DNA of 64,000 nt from Phyllostachys edulis. Lineage: Eukaryota; Streptophyta; Magnoliopsida; Poales; Poaceae. The stretch covers positions 19,562,215-19,626,214 of the forward strand of contig CM070561.1 in NCBI GenBank assembly GCA_036346405.1, written 5' to 3'. The translations under genes and the position numbers were made by a program. Positions 35,440 to 45,720 of this stretch are shown here, piece by piece (the first letter of the stretch is position 1; the number at the start of each line of letters is the position of its first letter). The notes under the pieces were generated by a model. That model did no database searches. It had not been told where the DNA came from and saw nothing but the letters and a program-made list of their open reading frames with translations.

Positions 35440-38081
35440 CAAGATCAAGTTAGTGATAAAAGACTTGGGAATCCAAGATCGAGTCACATGATGCTTAGGC
35501 AAAACAAGAGAAGCAAAGAAGAAACGGTTAGGAACAAAATCATAAGAATGCACACGTGAACCACCTAGACCTCTCCAAACGATCTACCAAAAGATCGGTA
35601 CTCCCCTATCTAGATGCTACCCGTGGTCTCTCCTCATGATATCCTAAACCGTAGCGCCGCCTAGAGCCACCAAAAGAGTCAAAGAAGTCATCTACAAACC
35701 TAGGCCTATGTCTAGAAGGAAGGACAGTCGCTGGCTCTAGAGACTACAAGAGGTGCAAAAACTCCTCTAATGGACCTCAAAGCACTCATCCTCTCCTTTC
35801 TCTCGATTTTGGCTCTACTGAGCAGAACTCAACAATGTGACCATTCTTCTTGCAGAAGGTGCAATGGTACTTGACCTTTTGAGGGTCTCGACCGATGAAG
35901 CACAAGCACTATCTTACTAGAAAGAGTTTGGGCAAAACCCGCAGATTTAAAGACAATCTTAGATGGCTTAGGGGTTCTACCTCAAACAAGCCACTTTCAA
36001 CAACTCTAACAATCTTAGGTGGATGATTCTTGGAATGCTCTAGGTATTAAAACCTAGCCCACTATTTTTCACACTCACCTTAGATTTGTCTAGAATCATG
36101 TTGAGGTTCTTCTTCCCACCAACAAATCTCTCAAGAGATCCTCTGAGATAGTCATTTTGTTTGGCTAGTTCAACACAAGAAACACACTTATCTGACATGC
36201 TAGCCCTATCAGATTTTTCCTTATAGTGAGCTACCTCAGCTTTCAATGCCTCACAAGACACACAATAATCATCTCTAATCCTATCCAACTGCTCTTTGAA
36301 CTTAACTCTAAAAGCTTCTTGTATCTTATCTACATTATGCCCAATTTCAATGCAAAGATCACAAGAACTAGAATCAACAACTTTCTTGGAAGCAGTCATG
36401 GACATGGATTGTTCAATTTTAGCTTTCTCCTCAAGAGTCTTGTTTAAGGCATCATTCTCAATTGTGAGTTTAACACAGTTTTCACATGAAGCAGTTTTAG
36501 AATAAAGAACCATTTCATCATCTCTTTCATTTTGACCTTATTATCCTTCACAATGAGAGCAAGTATGACTAGGTCAAATTTTTCAAATCTTTTGTAGCGC
36601 TATTCAATTTTAATTCAAGCAAAGCACAGTTTGAACAGGTAAAGGAATAGCATCTACAAAGAGTCATATCACTAGCAATGGCATTCATGCAAGTAGAACT
36701 AGACTTGAGAGATTCCAATTCATCAAGAGCATCTTTCAATTGATTTGTAACAGAGGAATGAGCAAGTCTTAGAGTTACCAATTCATCATACATTCCAGAG
36801 CAAGCATCACAAACATCTTCAGACTAATCGATTTGAGTGTAGCAACTTCTAGTTTCAAGTTATCAATCATGATGTCCCGATTCTTAAGCATTCTAGCTTG
36901 CTTATCTAATTTTCGCTCGAAATGACCAAAGCACGTTTCATCCGAAAGCAGTGAGGGACATACCTCATCGGGATCATTTGAAAAAGGTCGCCTCGTTGGA
37001 GGAGTCGACGTCGTGGCTGTCCTTGGCCATGAAGCACATGCCAGTGAAGTCTTGATCCTTCTTCTTGCCATGAGAGTCGCTGCCGTCCTCCGTCCCGAGT
37101 CCACATCGCTCATGTCAACAGACTCAAGAGCGGTAAGGACCTTGTCGATTTAACTTGCGATAGTTCGCTTGGGCCGATCCTTAGCTTGAGGACGCCTCCG
37201 AAAGTCCTTCTCCATCTTGCCCTTCAGCTTGGGGCAACTGGAGCGAATGTGGTTTGGCTCACCACACTCAAAGCAAGTAACAGGGCCACCTCTCCTTCTG
37301 TTCCTCACTTTGTTGAAGACTCTCGAGAATTTGGTGGTTAGGAGGGCTAAATTATCCTCAGGTATTTTCTCTAGCTGCTCATCGCTCAAAGAATGCAAAG
37401 TAGACAACGAAAGACCAGATGAGCCAAAGTCCAAAGAATCAGAAGAGCTACCCCGAGATGGGTCAACCACTAAAGCCATCGACTGTTTGGGGAGTCGCGA
37501 GATGAAATCAATCTCATGCGACTTCAACCTCGAGTAAAGCTTATCCATGGTAAGCTCACTCATGACAAGATGTTGTCATTGATGGATGTGATCTTCATTC
37601 CCTGACTCACATCAAGAGCACCCAAGAACCGGGCGTGCATTCTCGGACTCAATAAATGTGAGACCAACAAAGACGTAAATTATGAAGAATCTTGGAAAAC
37701 CTTCCCAATAACTCATCCAAAGATTCACCGTGCTTTTGTTCGATCTTTGAGTATTCTTTCTTGAGTTGGTTCTGTCTCACTTCCTTGATAGTCAGAGAGC
37801 CCTCGTGGTAATCACAGAGGGTCTTCCAGATCTCATGAGCAGACTTCAGATGAGACACACGCCAAACTCGGATCGACTAAGCTCTTGAATCAAGAAGTTC
37901 CGAGCCTTGTGTTAGCCTCTACATCGTGGTTGATTACATCTTCATCTACGCACGACATAAGCATTTTTGACCTTAAGCCAAATTGTGTGCCCTTGAGCCT
38001 CGATGTAGGCTTGCATGCGAGCCTTCCAGTAAGCAAAATCAACTCCATCGAAAATATGAGGTTTGAGTGAATACTTGTCAC
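35440..38081 (-). pseudogene. Copia gag with zinc knuckle and coiled-coil tail
   Basis: From the start, 37890-38081 and 37649-37858 encode the gag UBN2-like domain (MSHLKSAHEIWKTLCDYHEG, KKEYSKIEQKHGESLDELLG, RFSKILHNLR). The segment 37150-37563 continues with SELTMDKLYSRLKSHEID and a CCHC knuckle, CFECGEPNHIRSSCP. A basic, then acidic, heptad-rich segment follows at 36040-37113 (KLDKQARMLKNRDIMIDNLK; CVSCVELAKQNDYLRG). Such a long Cys- and coiled-coil-containing gag extension is characteristic of SIRE-type elements. At least five frame breaks interrupt it. Confidence 0.85.
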
Positions 38082-38124
38082 GCCATGGCTCCAAATAACG
38101 GTTAAGATCTATGAGAAGAGCTAA

Positions 38125-38139
38125 CCACTCGATACCAAT
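38125..38139 (-). other. Copia primer-binding site, divergent
   Basis: The minus strand reads TTGGTATCGAGTGG directly after the LTR end CCTACA. It partly matches the initiator Met-tRNA type TGGTATCAGAGC. Confidence 0.55.
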
Positions 38140-40151
38140 TGTAGGACCGAAAGGCGACTAGAGGGGTGAATAGGAGCACCAAATCTTTTTGCAAAGATAA
38201 TGGATTCAACTCAAGAATGTAAATCACTCCAATAGCTATGAGAGCTATGAAGATGAATGCTTAGCACATTGGAAGACTTGAATGAATCCACTCCTAAACC
38301 CTCAAAGCATAGCAAAGAACTCCTCAAGAAATCCGAAAAATCAGGGACAAAGGTACTACCATCATTGTAAGTGCGGTACTACTACAAGATCAAGCAGTAC
38401 TACTCTCAGCAAAAGTGCGGTACTACCGATTGTCCCGACGATGAATGTAAATGACTGAAACAAAATCGAAAATCGACGAACTTTTAAACCGTAAGGCCAA
38501 ACTCCACCAAATTTGGAACACACCTTCCTATGGGTATTAGGAACCTATTCCAAGTGGCGATCGTCCAGATCTACGTCAAAGTTTCGATCTTTTTCAGTTT
38601 TACCTAAGAAGGGCAAAGAACCGAGGAAAAACGAAAAACTTGATCCAACTCTTGCTCGTGGGAGATTGATGATCTAGGTGATCTTAGATACGTTCCCACA
38701 TGTCACAGCAAGGAATAAGAGTGCACAAGAACAACCAAAAACCAATGGATCAAGGAAGCACCAAAAATCATCAAAAGAGAATGAAGAACACAAGAGGGAG
38801 CTCATCTTTGGAAGAACATCCATAGATTGATTCATGATGTTGCTGGTTACAGCCACTCCCTCAAGGAGGACAAGAGCTCCATCCAAGAGCATACACATCA
38901 ATCCATCTCACTAGAGCCTATGCCTCTCTTTTCTTCCCTAAACCCTAAAAACCAAACTAGGGTTTGCAAATGAAGTGCTTGGACTGCTTGTGAACAGCAC
39001 CCTCTCTATTTATATGAGGCCTAGAGCTTCTAGAAGACTTAACCCTAATGGGCTCCGTTAGGCCCAATAACAACGGACACACACGCACGCATTTTAAAGC
39101 GCCGTCTTTCATTTTTCTTGACCTAAACCACTTCTTGACGCACCATCTTGCACCGCTGGTTGGCATTAGGTCACCAAGGTGGTATTTGGTGAAATTACCA
39201 AAATACCCTTCTCGATCCTTCTCCATGGACCGAGTCCAACTCTGTCCAAGCAATCGCTCGCTCACGTGTAGGTTGATCAACGGCTCTCATCATGTCGGCA
39301 AGTCTCTCCGTCTCAATCCCATCGAACCTCCAAGGCACTTGCACCGACCCCGCCGCTTGATCCAACCAACAGATCGAATCGCCGGCTCGATCCACTCGCC
39401 CATTCAGGCTATGCTTGAGTCACCCGACTCACCCGCATCCATGATCGCCCCGACCTCGGCTCTCCTAGCTTAGTCCCGATCCTCCTCGCCGATTGACCGC
39501 CATTGACTGCAAGCCAGCCACCGACAAAGAATAGACCAAGAAATCGCCTCCGGGAACAAGTTCTTCACAACTTGACCCACGTTAGCTCAAAACATGCAAT
39601 ATGCAACATATATGCATTAACAAACATGGAAATGACATAACCCAAAAACAATTCTCCAAGTTAAACGAAACTCGAACCAAATCGGTATTACCGCCATGTT
39701 ATGGCTAAGATTATCAAGATCATGTAGTATCAAGCACCCATAATCTTGATGCGTCATCGCTCCTCAAGGAAATCCAAAACTTCCAAAAACACTTGATCTC
39801 GAAAACCATACCACTCACACGCGATGCGTTCAGTCATTGCGGTACTACCAAGCAACCATAGCACTAAGACTACCGCTCTCTAAAAATCCAAAACACAAAT
39901 TACACTCGCTCGAAAAACCATACCGCTTTGCTTGCGGTAATACCGATTAGCGGTACTACCGTCAAACACAAGCCGGTATTATCAAGATCGCATGGGTAGT
40001 ACTGCCAGATACACGCCGTACTACCGATTATCCCGACACTTGTCAAAACAGATTTCAACAAAACCAAAACGATCGTTTCGACAATCCCAAAGAGCTATTG
40101 CCAATTGTACCATCACATTAAGATCGTGAGCATATCCCCATGATATCCACA
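38140..40151 (-). repeat. Copia 5' LTR
   Basis: TG...CA-bounded copy of the LTR at 28741-30779, starting TGTGGATATC at 40151 and ending GGTCCTACA at 38140. Differences from the other copy cluster at the TACTACCG-type palindromes, several of which are destroyed here. Confidence 0.9.
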
Positions 40152-40553
40152 ATTTTCTTTCTCTAACTCAACCAAATTACCACTTGCATCTAATGGATCG
40201 GTGGCTTTAGCAAAAGTAGGAGGGCGAAGTTTGGAGGAAGTCACCTTAAAATAACCCGCGTGGCATGTTGAGAGGTAGTAGGTGCCATTCGAGTCAACAA
40301 AGCTTTCATAAAGCGCTTTGGTTCTCTGGGCTTTTTTTCTCGAGTTCTCTAAGAATTTAAGTACATCACCATTATGCCTAAGGGATCGGTTGTTCGTGGG
40401 TGGTAGCCGATCGTTCTCGCATGGTAGTAGCTTGGGGTTGAACAGTCTTGACTCATTAAGGTTCATCACTTGGATTCTCTCGTGGATTTGTTCTTGTGGC
40501 ATGAGTCCCAAAGTCAAACCCAATTCACGTTCTTCACTTCCTTGACCTTCCAT
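40152..40553 (-). pseudogene. Gyp2 gag, N-terminal half
   Basis: This frame begins MEGQGSEERELGLTLGLMPQ at 40553. It carries a conserved gag entry motif, LRPPTFAKATDPLDAS, followed by VELEKEN, corresponding to the PPTFxGxxDPxxAxxWLxxIEKK start of chromovirus capsids. Reading stops at 40152 exactly where the copia LTR starts, and the missing remainder is found at 28740 and leftwards. The ATG at 40553 is probably the native gag start, about 1.1 kb downstream of the PBS. Confidence 0.75.
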
Positions 40554-41642
40554 CCTCGTCAGGGGGAGGTGTCAAGAAATGGTTGCTTTAGTGGTTATGC
40601 TGGTAGCATTTTCATCTTGAGATATCTATTGATGGTGGGATTATTTTATGACTTCTATAGTAGTAGTTTATGGAAGAGAAGAGGGTATTACATTTATTTG
40701 GTAGAAGTTAACTGCGGGTGACTTGCATTAATCCATACACATATGAGGCAAATAACACTAAGAAACAAAGAGATGCAAAAAAAAGATCCAAATCCTATAC
40801 TAACTGAGTCTCTCGTGCTTAGTCACGCTTCAGATCCCGTTCTCAAGACTGCCCAAACCACGTGTTTGGGACCGCTCAAAGTTTACCTCTGAGTGCGAAC
40901 CTACACTATCCCGGATCTACGTGCCCAGGTACGCTCGAGATCACGTTCTCGAGACCGCCCAACTACGTGTCGGGAGACGCTCAGGGCACATTCCTGAGTA
41001 CGCCCAGGACTTCGCTCCTGTGTACGCCAGAGCTACACGCTCGGAGTGCCACGGACCACTCGTCCGGGAAATTTAATATGCAGAAATGGGATAAGTCACA
41101 TTCTTTTACATTGTCAGCTTTTATCTGCCTTGTTTAGGTAAACTTGTATTATTTTAGGATGCTGACAAGTTATTTGTGTTATACAGATGAATAGGTAAGA
41201 AAATACTATGCGGATGGTCCATACTTATCCAAGATCGAAAAGCCGGTCCATGCTGGATTTCTACTCTATGCCTCTAGTCCAGCACTATAATCTAGATCTT
41301 ATGTTAATGCACCCACCGCCTACATTTTTCGAATGACCTATCCTAGGTTGAATGGCTAGCTTGACCGATCACTAGCAGGAAAATAACCTCACTAATCCTT
41401 ATAATGAGGCACACATTCCTCCCGTACTCTCTCGGACGAAAACAGGATGGTTCTAGGTTAGGATGGTTGCCACTTTAAAGAAGATAAGTCTTTTTAACTT
41501 AATATTTTTTAAACAAGACGGAAATTGAAATTGATATGGAGATGTGAATTAATAAGGTAATTAGTGCAATATAGCAAGCGAGAAAAGCATACCTAAGTTC
41601 TTGCTACAGTTTCTATTTTATTAGTGTGGCCCTAACCTTATT
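40554..41642 (-). other. Gyp2 5' untranslated leader
   Basis: DNA between the gag start and the primer-binding site. It holds no convincing ORF. A cluster of CGCTC(A/G)G...CGAG repeats (about 40840-41060) is the only internal structure seen. Confidence 0.55.
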
Positions 41643-41654
41643 GCTCTAATACCA
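41643..41654 (-). other. Gyp2 primer-binding site
   Basis: The minus strand reads TGGTATTAGAGCAA two bases after the LTR end GCGCCGCA. One change from the initiator Met-tRNA complement TGGTATCAGAGC. Confidence 0.85.
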
Positions 41655-41656
41655 GC

Positions 41657-43032
41657 TGCGGCGCCCCGTGTCATTACTCCGGAGGGTAATCACACTTAAG
41701 CAAATAGATTACTATTCATCTACCTGGTAAGACACCGCTCCGACAAATAGTAAGTCTTACCAGAGTCAACGCAGCAGAACAATAAGATAAAAATTGTACA
41801 TCTTTATTACAGGAGTAGCCACGCAAGGCTATGGTCTTTATTACAAGTAATTTCCAACTACAAAAGGAACTACTCCTCCTCTCTTGCTCGCCTCAGTAGT
41901 ACTAGCCGCCTATTCGCCCCACTCATTGTATATGGAATCCATCTCACCCTGCTCCTTGTAGCAAGTGCCCTCGTCGCTTGTAGCCTCCTCTGTATCTGCA
42001 TGTCCTTCGTCCCACTCGAGATAGCTCCCAGCCAGACTAGGATCTAACAAAGGAGAATAATAGTAAGGTTGAGTACACGAGTGTACTCAGCAAGCATTAA
42101 TAGCAAAATGCACTTTATGACTCATCTTTGTTCTTTACGTCATTTTCTAGATCATCTCTGTTTCTGAAAATAACTCATTAAAACATTAAGTGTCAAGTTT
42201 TAATTATGAAAAGACTACTAGTCACTCGGAGAGAAGATAGACCCCTAGCAGTTCTCGTAGACTCCAATCCAGGAGACTGGCATGAATTCATGATTTGTAT
42301 AGCACTGCGCAGGCTTGTACCACTTTACCCATAGCTATTCTGAACTCTCTTTAAGCTAGGTCCCCTGCATTTCATTTAATGCGGGTTCGAGTTCGAATAC
42401 GTAACGCTTCTCGTTACGTGACTAAGTCTCCACCAATTATTTTTCGTCAGTGTCCTGAGTGCACCCAGTCCTCCATCGAGTTCCAGCAATGTTGGTTGCC
42501 CCCCCCCCCCCGTCCCAACACTCCATCAGGTGGTAGTATATCGGCCTGGGTCCCCCATTTTCTGGGTTCCTCCCCGTATTGCTTACCCAATGTGGAGAGT
42601 ATAAGTACGTAATAGGTAACATTTTCTGCCCGTCGAAATGGGAAAATGGTTGGCACTGAATTTACGGCCTCTGGCCTCTGACCGAGTAAGAGTTTTGTTG
42701 GTCCTTATATTTTAACCATATGTAAAGGGTCCCACCTCTTGCCTCTCTCTTCCTTGCCCTAGGCCCCCTTTACCAGCCATAATATTAACTCTGCTTTCAT
42801 TTCATTTCTCATTCCTCAAGTCTTTTCATCTTTTTCATCTTTCATAACTGATTCATCTTCATCTCATTTATTCGATTTGATTTTTGAGAAATAGTTTTGA
42901 TGCAATACATATATGATACAGCAATATATAGTTTACATTTAATATAACTATATTTATATTCAAGAGAAATATCTTGCCTTCGTAATCAGAGAAAAGATCG
43001 TCACCGACGAGGTTTGTATCAACTACCGTGGC
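41657..43032 (-). repeat. Gyp2 5' LTR, truncated to its 3' 1.38 kb
   Basis: It matches 20459-21820 of the 3' LTR, including the stem-loop at 42070-42089, then breaks off at GCTG (43031-43034) where Gyp3 LTR sequence begins. About 2.7 kb of this LTR, including its outer end, is missing. Confidence 0.88.
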
Positions 43033-43627
43033 TGTGAATTAACTCGTATGGTTGTGTGAAAGAGATTGATTAGGCTTTGTGTCCTTTGTGAAAACAACTG
43101 TTAAACTATTATCGTTTATTTGTTTTGAATTGCGCTTTCAATCTATTATTGTATTCAATTGCAAATGCTTGACTTTATTACAAAATAACCACGAAGCCAT
43201 TTTCTTTGGAATAAGCTATCATCTATAATTGCATTCTGTGGTGCAACTTGTTATGCACTTGGAGTACTCATTCTTGCTACAATCATTGAGATAAAGTGGA
43301 GGAATCATCGCTCAACAAGGACTACTTCAAGGATCGAGAGAACTAGGTCGCTATTCTAGCCGAATGCTGTGGGCATATGATGGGCTTCACGAAGTTATTC
43401 CGCTACCATCCGCTATGACTTAATTGAGCTATTCGCCTTCTGAGGCATTAATTGTAAGTTTTGACCTTAAGGTTGTTACTCTAATAATTATTGTTATTTG
43501 CCTATTTATTAGTCATTTTTGCATATGGAATGACATTTCATCGATGTTACCACTGTGTGCACTAGCGTGATCTTGGACTAGTGTAATATACAGAGAGGGT
43601 CTAGAATTGTATTTTTGGGTTTCGACA
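43033..43627 (+). repeat. Gyp3 5' LTR, last 595 bp
   Basis: Aligns with 51375-51974 of the 3' LTR from TGTGAATTAA to the terminal TTTCGACA. The first 2.9 kb is missing at the fusion with Gyp2. Confidence 0.88.
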
Positions 43628-43631
43628 GAGG

Positions 43632-43644
43632 TTGTATCAGAGTC
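43632..43644 (+). other. Gyp3 primer-binding site
   Basis: TTGTATCAGAGTC, four bases after the LTR end, differs at two positions from the initiator Met-tRNA type PBS TGGTATCAGAGC. Confidence 0.75.
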
Positions 43645-44593
43645 ATATCGACAGTAGGTCATGACCTTAGTTAGAATGACCGTTTTTAGGAAACGCTTCA
43701 AAACTTATTTTACAAATGGAAAATCTTAATGATGTGTTATTTTCATCTTGTCCAGCTTCTATGCTCTTCCATTCTATTCCTTTCTCATCTATATTCTTTC
43801 TCACCATTTGAGTATTAAATTGGACACTCTCGCTCTCTCCTTATAACTTCTATAGTTTGTCGTTATCTATGTCAAATGTCTTGTTGGATGTCCAAGAGAT
43901 GTTTTCAACAACTCTTCGAAGACCATGCAACCAACAACAACGTATTGACATCTCTTCAAGTGTTCAAGACAAGTTTGTCACAAGAATTTAAGACCAAGAA
44001 GAAGTTGTACGTCACCCTTGTCTTTCTCTAAGAAGATTCGCCAGCAAGGGTTACAAGCAGTCAACGTTTGGCAAAGACCATGACCAGTTCGAGTTTTTTT
44101 TTCAGACCAGCCACATAAGATAGATCAGCGTTGGTTCCTCTTGTGTGTTGAGCCAAGTCACCCAGTTAAGTTGGAGTTTAATCGACTAGACGATTAGTTT
44201 TTCGTTTTCCTTCTTATGTGTATAGTTTGTCTGTGAGTGTTATGCTTCTTAATAGTTTTCCAGCTATTTGTGTGTTCCTTGGTGTTCTTTGGGTTAAACC
44301 TGCTCCCCTTAGTAGATTGTCTTCCCTTAGCTTATGCTTTTCCCTCTCGTCTATTAGCCTTGGTCAGCCAGCAGATGGAAAGCCCTAGTGGAGCCAACCT
44401 TGGCAGTAATCTTGAGACAATCTATGCCAGCTTAGATCTTATCAATTCCAAAGGAATGCTTATCTGCATCGAAGAGCGCATCTAGTCATGATATAATTTT
44501 TGGCCGCCAAACTCAACTCATAAACGCGATGATGCAGAACATGAACAACATGAAAACACAGCGGAATTAGACCCCGTCACCTTAGTCAATTTC

Positions 44594-45150
44594 TTGAATC
44601 AGAGTGATCGGGCAAGCCATTGCACCGTTACCAGTGTCAGTACCAGAACAGACGTTAACCAACAGCTATCTCCAGTGCCAGTAGTGACACATCAGAGCCT
44701 GAATCAGTTTCCAGCCACCCAAAATCAACTCATGCAAATAATGATGCAACCGTTGGACAATAGTAATGTTTGTAATAATGCACAGCTCGTTTCTATCCTA
44801 ACGGCATGCCCTCAGTCCAAGTTTGCAAAGCTCATGATGACCAAACTACCTGTCTTTAAAGGATCAGTCAAACTCAAGGATGCAGAATCATGGATTCGCA
44901 CCATAGAAGAGAAGCTAACTGTTGCGCAATGCAACGATAACGAGAAAGTTTTTTATAATGCTCATCAATTGGAAGGATTTGCATTAGATTGGTGGAAAAA
45001 CTTTCGCGCCACCCATCAGGACGAGCAGAACATCACTTGGCCAGAGTTCACCGCAATTTTTCACAACAAAGATGCGACATTAAGCAAGAGTGATCAAGAG
45101 AAACCTACTATTCGATATCCTACATCCAATCTAGTTGTTGTCATTTGAAG
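44594..45150 (+). pseudogene. Gyp3 gag capsid region, truncated
   Basis: The frame contains a Gln/Asn-rich N-terminus and then the capsid entry block: FAKLMMTKLPVFKGSVKLKD, AESWIRTIEEKLTVAQCNDN, EKVFYNAHQLEGFALDWWKN and ITWPEFTAIF. At this point gag normally continues with a (F)IPxxxxxxKRxEFxxLKQG block. Here it jumps to an unrelated Lys/Ser-rich tail and stops. The C-terminal half of the capsid is therefore deleted. The leader from 43645 to 44593 has no gene; a short ORF at 44237-44485 is probably chance. Confidence 0.8.
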
Positions 45151-45720
45151 TGCTACCAACCAAATAAGTCAGAAGATTGTGCATGTACCCGTTGTGGAGA
45201 AATAGGCTATAGTGCTGATGAGCACAATACCAATTATTCCAGTTGCGAAGGAAGCCATTCTGTTAGAGAATGTCCAATGAGCAATATCACATGTTTATTT
45301 TGTGAAGGCAATGATCCTTGTCTGAGCCAAGGTTCCATGTATTCAGTGTTGACTTCGCAACACAACATCAGCGAGAAAATTTCGAGCCAACGCCAGAGTA
45401 ATAGCAAAAGAAGGCAAACCGTTGTCAAGACAAGAATTACCTGCTAAGGAATCACCAAAAGCATAATGTTGACCTTGTCAACCCACCTCAAAAGAGAGGC
45501 AAGTCAATATCATCACTAGGGTGTTTCGAGTGTGGTAAGTCGTGCCACTATGCCAAGAGATGCCCTCCAAAGTGTCAATCTTTAACCTTCAAGAAGGATA
45601 GTCGTTCTGCCATAGCCTCGTCAGAAAAGTCGTAAGGTTCGACACGTTTATGCTACAACTGTCGTGGAAAAGGTCACTACATCAACTAGTGTCCTCAGAA
45701 GAACTAGTCACTCACTCTGG
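45150..45720 (+). pseudogene. Gyp3 gag zinc knuckles, three in a row
   Basis: Three Cys-rich motifs follow the capsid. The first is CTRCGEIGYSADEH..C with ECPMSNITCLFC (45188-45310). The second is CFECGKSCHYAKRCPPKC (about 45530). The third is CYNCRGKGHYIN-stop-CPQ (about 45655). Most chromovirus gags have one CCHC knuckle. Multiple knuckles occur in some plant lineages. Frame breaks separate all three, so no functional product is expected. Confidence 0.7.

Larger units (their letters stand above)
28741..40151 (-). mobile_element. SIRE-type Ty1/copia element nested in Gyp2 gag
   Basis: Minus-strand element of 11.4 kb. The 5' LTR is at 38140-40151, the PBS-like site at 38125-38139, and a gag with CCHC knuckle at 35440-38081. 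Protease is at 35100-35412, integrase at 34059-34993, RT at 32716-33858 and RNase H remnants at 32340-32600. The PPT is at 30780-30790 and the 3' LTR at 28741-30779. Integrase before RT is the copia order. LTRs of about 2 kb, a long gag with a coiled-coil-rich tail and a long PPT-proximal spacer suit the SIRE/Maximus lineage. All frames are broken. The outer end of the 3' LTR has lost its terminal bases, so no target duplication is visible. Confidence 0.9.
20459..43032 (-). mobile_element. Ty3/gypsy chromovirus (Gyp2), split by a copia element and truncated at its 5' LTR
   Basis: Minus-strand element. The 3' LTR is at 20459-24500 and the PPT at 24501-24516. Pol lies at 24530-27120, protease and zinc knuckle at 27119-28114, and gag in two pieces (28163-28740 and 40152-40553). 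The PBS is at 41643-41654 and a 5' LTR remnant at 41657-43032. The 11.4-kb insertion at 28741-40151 is a copia element. Domain order and chromodomain make it Del/Tekay-like, but its LTRs are unrelated in detail to those of Gyp1. The right end is lost where it fuses with Gyp3, so no target duplication can be tested. Confidence 0.9.
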
